Part shown: piece by piece, positions 48,017-55,966 of the stretch | Numbering within the stretch: the first letter of the stretch is position 1 | Layout: each line of letters begins with the position of its first letter | Origin: Pyrenochaeta sp. MPI-SDFR-AT-0127 | Lineage: Eukaryota; Ascomycota; Dothideomycetes; Pleosporales; Cucurbitariaceae | Length of the DNA: 64,000 nt | NCBI GenBank assembly: GCA_020747015.1 | Contig: JAGTJM010000004.1 | Coordinates: 434,001-498,000, forward strand | Direction of reading: 5' to 3' | Notes under the pieces: model-generated | The model's database searches: none | The model's input: only the letters and a program-made list of their open reading frames with translations | What the model was told of the DNA's origin: nothing | Translations under genes and position numbers: made by a program

Positions 48017-50206
48017 ATGTCTGGAGGTGTATTGCCCCACCAGCAACACATTGGCCGGGTCTCTGCACAACAAGGCTCGGAGGCCTATGTGGGCGAATTC
48101 AACAACTGCCAATTTGGTAGCACTAATGAGTCCCAAAGTTCGTCTGATAAGCTCTCTTAACTCTTCGACCACTATGCCGGCCGCTAATACTTTTACTGAA
48201 TAGAAACCTTGGAACAAGCGGCCAAAACCTGTCGCAGTGCCCTCTTCCTCACGCATCCCGATGTTGATAGAGAGAGCCTGATCAGCGCGAAGGGGACGAG
48301 AGTTGCAGGTACTTGCGAGTGGATCAAACGCAATGACAGCTATCGCGCCTGGCTGAATGGCAACACGCGCCTTCTGTGGATTTCGGGCGGGCCTGGCAAG
48401 GGCAAGACGATGCTGTCAGTCTTCCTCACCGAAGAGCTCGAAAGGATGACGGCAAGCATGGAGAACGCACAACTAGTGTACTACTTCTGCAGCCAGCAAG
48501 ACGAAAAGCGTAACACAGCCATTGCTGTGCTTCGCGGACTGGTGCACCGGATTATCACTAAGCATCCGCAGCTGGTCAAACACGCGCTGTCGTACTTTGA
48601 GACGCCAGAGGGGACACAGCAGACGCTGTCGTCTTTAGAGACGCTATGGATCATCTTCAGAAAGCTCGCCACAGACCCCGATCTTGGAACAGTTTTTTGT
48701 GTGCTTGACGGCCTTGACGAATGTGATGAAGCTTCGCTAAGAGTACTGGTGCCAAAGATCGTCTCTCTACTTACTCCCCAAGCTCCGTCGGTCACGATAA
48801 CGCTTCGGTTAGCTATTGTCAGCCGAGACATACCTAGCCTGCGTGGATGTGAGAGAGTGAAGCTGGATCCTGATAATAATGAAGAGGTGGCTAGCGACAT
48901 CGAACGGTTCATTTCAGTTCGAGTAGAGGAGTTGTCGAGGATTGAAGGGTTCAGCGACCATTTTCGGACGGCTGTGCAGACAAATCTGCTGGCACGCGCT
49001 GAAGGGACATTTTTGTGGGTAGGCTTCGCGATGTACGAGCTATCGCAGAAAAAGACGTGCACTGAAGTGCTGGAGGCTCTCAACGCTCTTCCAAGCGGGC
49101 TACCGGCGATATACAGTCGTATGTTGCTTCGTATCCCAGTCGAGTGGAGGAAAATTAGTCGCGCAATCTTATGCTGGGTGACTATGGCTTTGCGTCCCCT
49201 AAAGCTAAAAGAGCTAGCAGCCGCGGTAGACATTCAGCGCCATTCTACCCTGATTACTGAGGAGCACGCGATCCGAGACGCAATTGCTCTGTGCGGGCCT
49301 ATATTGAAGATACAGAAGCAGTACGTTGGTCTTGTCCACCAGTCCGCGCAAGACTACCTGCTGCGCAAGGAACACGACAACAATGCAATTCTAGAGGCGT
49401 TTCGCCTTATGCCAAAGAAGTCGCATTTACAGCTGGCGCAGACATGTCTTGATTGTGTTCAGCACAGCGGTTTGCAGCGTATGCAACTACAGCTAGAAGA
49501 TCTATCACACTCCTCAGAGTCTCCACTGTTGCCATACGCAGCGGTCAACTGGCCCGAGCATGCCAAAGGCTGTTCAGAGTTAGCAGTTGAGCTCTTTAGA
49601 TGTACTGAGCCTTTCTTTCAAGAGAAATCTCGTTTACGAGACAACTGGTGGCAATTTTATCAAGAAGAGACGTTTCAATCCTATGAAATGCCTCAATTGT
49701 TCCTACATCTGGTGTGCTTCTTAGAAATCGTTCCATGGGTAGAAGTAGTGCTGATGAAGACAACTCGGAGGCCTAGATTCTACAAACAAGTGGACAACAA
49801 AGACAAGCGTGGGCAGACGGCACTGCACTGGGCAACTCTGGGAGGGAACGAGGCAGTGGTGCGGCTGCTAATCGATAAAGGAGCGAATGTTGAGGCAAAG
49901 GACCAATCCGGGAACACAGCGCTGCACTCAGCAGCTTGGGGAGGGAATGAGGCAGTAGTGCGGCTGCTAATCGATAAAGGAGCGAATATTAAGGAAAAGG
50001 GCCAATACGGGATGACAGTGCTGCACTCAGCAGCTTGGCGAGGGAATGAGGCAGTAGTGCGGCTGCTAATTGATAAAGGAGCGGACGTGAAGGCAGAGGA
50101 TAGTAATAGGAAGACAGTGCTGCACTCAGCAACAGCTCAGGGAGGGAATGAGGCAGTAGTGCGGCTGCTAATCAATAAAGGAGCGGACGTTAAGGCAAGG
50201 GACTAA
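48017..50206 (+). CDS. NACHT-ankyrin NOD-like receptor, truncated by a premature stop
   Basis: join(48017..48137,48204..50206), 707 aa. Exon 1 is only 40 codons: an in-frame TAG ends just before ATG 48,017, and a 66-bp intron (GTTCGT donor, GCTAAT branch-like, ATAG) joins ...STNESQ in phase to KTLEQAAKTCRSALFLT. Exon 1 carries IGRVSAQQGSEAYVGEF (residues 12-28), the motif found twice at the end of the upstream effector. The NACHT NTPase follows: lead-in GTCEWIKRNDSYRAWL, Walker A GGPGKGKT (102-109), Walker B VLDGLDECD (207-215), and the sensor-like RLAIVSRDIPSL. A helical winged region ends near 560. Four ankyrin repeats of 33-34 aa then run to a TAA at 50,204-50,206, which replaces a CAA of the repeat consensus. 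It is an intracellular NLR-type sensor by family; the truncated form may be inactive. The weak donor makes exon 1 the least certain part. Confidence 0.8.
48050..48100 (+). other. HET-s-like amyloid motif candidate at receptor N-terminus
   Basis: Codes for IGRVSAQQGSEAYVGEF in exon 1 of the NACHT gene. One copy at the receptor and two at the effector is the stoichiometry of the NWD2/HET-S system. Confidence 0.65.
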
Positions 50207-50623
50207 TATAGGAATACAGTGCTACACTAGGCAACAGCTTAGGGAGGGAACGGGGTAGTAGTGTGGCTACTAATTAATAAAGGAGCGGACGTAAATATAA
50301 AGGATAGTAATAGGAAGATAGTACTATACTTAGTAATAGCTTAGGGAGGGAATAAGGTAGTAGTGCGGCTGCTAATTAATAAAGGAGCGGACGTTGAGGC
50401 AAAGGACTAATCCGGGAACACAGTGCTACACTTAGCAGTAGCAAGTTTAGTAGAGAATGAGGCAGTAGTGCGGCTGCTAATCGATAAAGGAGCGAATGTT
50501 GAGGCAAAGAACCAATACGGGAAGACAGTGCTGCACTCGGCAACAGCTTGGGGAAAGAATACGGCAGTAGTGCGTCTGCTGAGCGACAAAGGAGCGGATA
50601 TTCCCGTAAAGACCAAGGACAAT
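49811..50623 (+). repeat. Tandem ankyrin-coding repeats, eight units of 99-105 bp
   Basis: Units start at 49811, 49910, 50009, 50108, 50210, 50312, 50414 and 50519. Units 1-4 are near-identical at DNA level (shared core GAGGCAGTAGTGCGGCTGCT), which implies recent duplication or gene conversion. Units 5 and 6, and partly 7, carry dense C-to-T and G-to-A changes. Each unit codes for one ankyrin repeat (TVLHSA..GNEAVVRLLIDK). Confidence 0.9.
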
Positions 50624-50704
50624 ATAACAGCTACACAGTAGGCAAAAGAGGCTGGGATCAATACAGTCGTGTACTTACTTCAAGCTGCTTTTACCTCTCA
50701 ATAA
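50207..50704 (+). pseudogene. Decayed 3' end of the NACHT-ankyrin gene
   Basis: The receptor frame continues past the TAA at 50,204 without indel to a final TAA at 50,702-50,704, through four more ankyrin units and a C-terminal cap (KEAGINTVVYLLQAAF). Further in-frame stops lie at 50228, 50240, 50342, 50408 and 50639. All but the last align with a Trp or Gln codon in neighbouring units and need one C-to-T or G-to-A change. The preserved frame shows the decay is recent and by point mutation only. Confidence 0.85.
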
Positions 50705-51410
50705 AGCACATACCGGAAGTTTAAGACTATCTAAGTAAAACAATTGAAATTGTGCTCACGATGTTGTACGTACTATAACAAATCTGAAATCGAGGGTATT
50801 AGTGGAGGCGGGGATGAACCTACGTGGCTTTGGTCAGTCATCGAGACTACGTCTTGGGAGTTACGCTGCTGAGCAATGGTATATTGCTCGACGTTGCGAA
50901 GTTTCGGGTCCACTGTCCATGATTTTTGCTAGTTGTATATCATGTCTTGGACTGGTTCTATGCCATTACAACATCGCCGCAGCTGTGAATGTGACATGTA
51001 ACATCTGCACCGATCTGGAACTTGGATATAGCATGGGCTTCAAATGGTTCTTGCTTCTTAACGGTCTATTAGATCTAGACTGCACCAGATTCAGGTAGTA
51101 GAGCCGTGTGGTTTACCAGGTTGAGTGGTTCCCAATACAATGGTTGGTACTTGAAGTTAGAATCCTACGTGTCTTGCTTGAATTAATATGCCGGACGATT
51201 TCGCAACTCCAAGGACTGGACGAAGTCAGTAACCTCGACTATTAGCTAGTTAATACATAGCCAAAGCTTAACTTCCTTCTAACTCCATACACTGTGCTGT
51301 AAGAGCATGTGTAGGAAGCTCGTGCGATGCCCCAGGCCTAAGCAGTTACTCCCTAAGCAGCGCATGCGGCTTAACCAACGAAGGAGGATGCACAAATGCA
51401 AACAAATACC

Positions 51411-51695
51411 CTATTTGACTCTTATCACAGTCTCAAAATGATCTGACTCTAGAACGTTACTCTCACTCGCAGCTAACAACCTCGCTGTTTTAACGATATT
51501 CTTTATCTGCCGCCCGTTCAGATCCGCAATCGCAAGCTGTTTCAGATCCTCGTATTCAGTGCGGCTCGTATACTTCGACTCTATATCCTTCGGCCTCACA
51601 AAAGTCCTCTAAATATGCATTCTCGAATCAAGATCGAGCTTTGGGAATTGAATACTAAGGTGAATGCGAGACTCAAAGGCCGGGTCGAACGCGTC
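51411..51695 (-). pseudogene. Relic of a fungal AAA-ATPase (C-terminal part)
   Basis: Minus-strand reading from 51,695: VDAFDPAFESRIHLSI, then QFPKLDLDSRMHI, an in-frame TAG at 51,609-51,611, then RTFVRPKDIESKYTSRTEY, ADLNGRQIKNIVKTARLLA and the end ETVIRVK. DPAFESRIHL (arginine-finger region) and LNGRQIKNIVKTA (sensor-2 helix) are hallmarks of the large fungal AAA+ family related to BCS1/DUF7025 proteins. The stop sits where relatives have Trp, so TGG to TAG is likely. The Walker motifs are absent upstream, so only the last third remains. Confidence 0.7.
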
Positions 51696-53019
51696 TACGC
51701 GTACACGTTCGCGAACTCACCTGCTGTGATTGTCGACATATCTACCTATTTCCTAATCAGTATACCATCACCACTTTTAAGATCCGTCGGATTGTTCCAA
51801 AAGCAGTGATGACGGAAGATTCCACCGATGCTGGATTGTCGACCACCTCATGGGGAAAGACGGCTTCTGAGTAAGTAGAATCGTGGACGAAATGGAATTG
51901 CCTGAAGAGCAACCAAAATCTGCGGTGAATCAGACTGGGGTAGGGGCCAGGAGGAATAGCAAGATTAAATCCTTTGCTTTTCTTAGAGGCAATGGATTAC
52001 AACTCTTTCGTCGCTGGTTATTGAGCAATATGACCTCCTTGGCATACCATTTAAAAACCGAGGTCAATCAGGAAAAGCTGATAGACCCACAAATATTCGT
52101 CGTAGGGCAAGGCGATATCTTTACGTCAATGGTTGGAGTAGCTCAAGACATGAAAAATCCGGGGATGGCGAATGAGGAGATAGCTAAGCGAAGAAGCATT
52201 TTGATGTAGATGGCGATGTTTCTAAGGAGTGTCCGGTCTTTCAGCCTTTGCACATGGTGCTAGAGTCGATTCCCAGGCCAGAATTACGTAGCATGAGCGT
52301 TTCATGGAAAGTTGAACGCGTCGATAAGGGTGGAATTAAGGGGACAGATAACAGGACGGATAAGAGTATCAAGGAGACTACTTTCACAACTCATGAGATG
52401 GTGCATGGTTTAACATAATCTCAGTGTATGTAAAAGGGTCATGTTGGTGTAGCGATGGGCCCGTGAGAAACGTTGACACAATTTTTAAGTCGCTCACAAG
52501 TCATGATATGTATATATCGCTTGCAAGCTGATCTATAGATCTCTAACATAGAAGTTTTCCTATTTGCTGAGAACCTGATTTCGGCGACATAAGTTACAGC
52601 ATCGTCTCGCTCTCCGCACATAGCAAACTTTCTGAGGTTGCAAGACTCTTCGTATTCCCAAGTGGGCCCTAGGGTGATTTGTGAAAGAGACCGTTAAACT
52701 ACTTCTACTCAAAGTCGTCTCCAGCGAGAAACCAGGAATGTCTCCGCTCTTGAATATCACAATGGCTGGACCTCTTCACACCACTTCAACATTCTTCTCG
52801 TATGATTTCCTTGAAGTAGATTTTGGACTAATTCGAGACAGCACCCAGGAGCACAAAGTCTATATCTAGGGTTTCTACTTTTACTTTTAAAACTCTACAT
52901 TCACTAACAACAACAGTAAAGCCGCACGATCGAGTACCTGGAATGATCTCTTCTCTCCATTGATGGTACCTTTCACGACAGTTGTTTAACCTAGTAATCC
53001 GCTTGAACCTATAAATTTT

Positions 53020-53100
53020 GGGTTTCCCCAGGTACATGAGAGCGCTTCACAACTTGGCTTAGTCTCTGAGTCTATATATCGGGGTCTGTACCAAATCGGA
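53020..53100 (-). pseudogene. Possible HET-domain fragment
   Basis: Minus-strand reading PRYIDSETKPSCEALSCTWGNPKF resembles the first HET block (YEALSYxWG), with Cys at both Tyr positions. No further HET blocks follow in frame. A short match, so only suggestive. Confidence 0.3.
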
Positions 53101-53494
53101 CTGACATAAGTGGCATGGCTCCAGGCCACGACGCAGATGGCCTTAGACTCAGCAGTCACGGGTTTATATTGGAAGCTGTCAGCAAGCCCCTCAATATTGA
53201 GCAACTTTGGACGGAGACTTGGTGCTGGGAAACGAAAAGTAAAAGCCAGATCGAGTGACCTCGGGCAACGTAAGATAGCGTGGATTCAACGACATACTTT
53301 GCCAGACACGTCCCTTGGTTGATCCATCTATCCCCACAGAGGCAGACTTTCATACTTGATTGGCCATTTGCAAATCTTTCAATTCTAGCCAGTCCAGCTG
53401 TGTGCCTCTTCTTTCTTGCACACTAACGTTTTCCGTATACTTCTTGCGTAAAAGTTCGTTTCATATTATCTTTGAACTGTGTTAAAGTAGATAA

Positions 53495-53758
53495 ACGATA
53501 TCAACATGGGATGTTCCGAACGATCTGCAGCGCTATCTATCGTACGTATCATTCAAAGATTACAAGCACTACTTCAAAGCAGAAGTTCGGACTGGCAGCC
53601 TCGTACGGTCCAAAGAGAACCAAAAGGTCCATGTATACCGAATGCTGAGTTTCAAGTGGTCTTTAATCTTTAGTGATCAGGATAGACTACTATGGTCAGC
53701 ACAAGGAAGTACGCCGAGAGATCGCATTGTGCGTATTTCAGACTTACGAGTACTCTGA
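53495..53758 (+). other. Open reading stretch without start codon, unassigned
   Basis: An 85-codon open stretch beginning after a TAA, reading ISTWDVPNDLQRYLSYVSF ... EVRTGSLVRSKEN ... MLSFKWSLIFSDQDRLLW, ending TGA near 53,758. The composition looks protein-like (aromatics, alternating charge). I do not recognise it. Its last ~48 bp is the left copy of the direct repeat flanking HET gene 2. Confidence 0.3.
53709..53756 (+). repeat. Short direct repeat, left copy
   Basis: 48 bp beginning GTACGCCGAGAGATCGCATT and ending TTTCAGACTTACGAGTACTC plus T. Matches 55,779-55,825 with 11 identical bases at the start and 26 of 31 at the end. It lies 79 bp beyond the stop of HET gene 2. Confidence 0.65.
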
Positions 53759-53834
53759 CGCTTTCTCGGCTCCAAACCTAGTCGCAAGCGCAAAAATACT
53801 TTCTTAAGAATAGATTATAGGTTAAGACGAGTGA

Positions 53835-55517
53835 TTAGCTCCCTCTAGAGCGGCTCTTGACTAACTTGACCAGACCCCTTCTGGGATCTCGCCTTGTGCT
53901 ATCCCTAACATTTCGCCATAAGTTCGCACAGCGCCTCGAAATAAGTGATTTGGTGGTAAATCCATTCTGAACGATGTCAACAAGCGTTCCGATCGTCAAC
54001 TGCAAGATGATGGCAGGAACGTTTCGCAATCCTGAGTATCGGATGCCGGCGATCATGGTTGTTTCGACCCCAAACACTTCGTCCCGTACTGGAAGCCAAC
54101 TGTGCTCGCCTGCTCGCCAGGTCTCGATGTATAGATTTCCAAGCTTTGAGTCATTCTCATCTTCTGTCCAACGGCGTTGCCAAAAGAGATGGCCTTGAAT
54201 ATCGAAGCAGGCTGTGTTAAGACACAACACAAAACCCTCCGTATCAATCCATTCGGAAAAGACGCCCTGGCAGTCACAAAAGCGGCACGTTCCTGAAAGT
54301 GATCGACCGCCTAGCATGCTTTTGATCTGTGTTACAGCGATCTTGACTTGTATCAAAGGTTTTGTTGATTCCAATCGGGATGGATAATCGAATTTGAGAG
54401 GCCACAAAGCCTGTGCCACAATTGAAGCAGAACATAAGCAAAGACAATCTTTCCATGCAGATAGAGTCTGACGCAGAACTTGCTCATTTGAAACATCGTA
54501 TGCTACTGTCAAGTCGTTTCCGTCGTTACATAGTGCCAGCAAAGAGTATATACGATCGCGAGGCTCAAAACACTCTCGGCCGCGAAAGTGATGAAGCAGA
54601 TTTACGACGCCCCAATTCGATGCCAGATTGGATCGGCCAGATTGTCGCGCCTTCATTCGTTCATTCACAAAATCTGCAATGTAGTAGAAAGGAGTATCGG
54701 GCATCGTGACTTGTTGAGTGAGAATCCTAAGGTCTATCACTTGGGACCCTACAAGCACGAACGCACGCTTTGCAAGAACGATCTCTTGTGTAATCCCTAT
54801 TCAATGGTATTCAAGATCAGTACCGTCTTACACATACTCTTTATGCTGTTATTACGTACACGCTCTTGACCAGTACTCGTCGTTGCAGAACGTTCCGTAC
54901 GGTCCTGCAAGCTCGAGCGACTTGACCCGTGGGGAGGAGCTGCGTAGGGAATCGAACATGAAATTGGGTTTGAGATCTCCAATCCCAAGATTGTTTCTGG
55001 AATCCTCAAGACGGTAGTCATCTTGACTAGGTTTATTGAGTTGTCGCAAGGTCGATTCAAGCTCTGGTTTCCTCCCAAGCCACATGAGCACCTCTTCAGC
55101 GTTGGAAAATATCTGCCCCATCTGCTGAACCTGGTGGTTTCTCTCAATCACGTTGCTTTGATCGATACACAGGGCATCGATCCAAAAGTATCGACTGAAG
55201 TAGGCTTTTTTCCATGCTGTCTGAAAGAAGTGGAACAAATTGGCTCGGACCCGGAAGGTCTTTTCATTGATTCTAATTTTGAACCCACCATCTGTCTTAC
55301 CCCAGGTGTATGAGACGCAGGCGTACTTGTGCTTTGCTTCAACACCGCGGCTAGAGTCCTCACTATCGGTTCTAGTGGACTGCTCAGGAATGTTGGTCAT
55401 ATGGACCATGCGACATCGAATCAAGCCATCGTGGGAAAGGTTGCGCAGGATCTCGATTAGACGTAAGGATGCTTTCTCATAGTCCAGCGGCGCATGTCGA
55501 AATAAATCATCGCTCAT
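53835..55517 (-). CDS. HET-domain protein 2
   Basis: complement(join(53835..54796,54860..55517)), 539 aa. The 63-bp intron (GTACGT donor, ATAG acceptor) joins CNDEYWSRA to WITQEIVLAKRAF, restoring the third HET block. ATG 55,517 (MSDDLFRHAPLDYEKASLRL) fits the family start; the frame upstream is open but not HET-like. Blocks: YACVSYTWGKT, FWIDALCIDQSNVIERNHQVQQM, and EYWSRAWITQEIV. A region REPRD-like in relatives reads CFEPRDRIYSLLAL. The C-terminal half is less typical and ends in a basic tail (RRDPRRGLVKLVKSRSRGS). The gene is divergent from the HET pseudogene and sits between two copies of a ~47-bp direct repeat. No stops interrupt it, so it may be active. Confidence 0.82.
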
Positions 55518-55966
55518 GTCGCTGCAGTCCGAACGTAAAGAGCCGTGATCTATAAGGCACCGAAGTTGATGTTGCAGAGTTACTAAAGTCATAAGCCGAG
55601 GACATCGTTTTGTAGTAGGCAGGCGCAGTGGCTTGGTCCTGCACTGCCACGCCCGCCAAGAACAACCCATGACCACCCACTGTAAGCATACGCAGGTTCG
55701 AGACATAGGTAGGAATAAGGGTACCTTTCCTCCAGTAATTGTGCTACTCATTATTCCATCTACGATCACCCTAGAGTGGTACGCCGAGAAATTATTGTGC
55801 CTCTTTCAGACTCATAAGTACTCTAGAGGGAAAGTCGGTGGAACGAAGACACGTGACCTCGCAGAAACACCCCAGGCATGTCGAGGAGCGCATCTTCGGC
55901 TTCAGCCTTTTGCCTGTGCGGCATCCGTTCCCTGTAAATCACACAAACCATTTTTAACTGCTCATC
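55518..55966. promoter_or_regulatory. Divergent region, HET gene 2 / HET pseudogene
   Basis: 449 bp between the two starts. Includes the right copy of the direct repeat. No other gene. Confidence 0.4.
55779..55825 (+). repeat. Short direct repeat, right copy
   Basis: 47 bp beginning GTACGCCGAGAAATTATTGT; partner of 53,709-53,756. Differences include a CG-to-TA change (TACGAGTACT versus CATAAGTACT). Confidence 0.65.

Larger units (their letters stand above)
50705..53834. other. 3.1-kb stretch of gene relics
   Basis: No intact gene. It contains the AAA-ATPase relic (51,411-51,695), a HET-like fragment near 53,020-53,100 on the minus strand, an unassigned plus-strand pair of open stretches (51,883-52,209 and 52,188-52,419, different frames), and an open plus-strand stretch near 53,495-53,758. 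An additional 98-codon ORF at 50,802-51,098 has no recognised feature. Confidence 0.5.

Noticed and set aside
48003..48256. Overlapping ORFs on both strands around the receptor's first exon (66 and 88 codons)
   Set aside because: The plus-strand one is in a different frame from NACHT and lacks the shared motif; the minus-strand one spans the proposed splice site and has no family features.
49811..50623. CRISPR-like array of regular repeats
   Set aside because: Units are contiguous without spacers, code for ankyrin repeats in one frame and lie in a eukaryotic gene.
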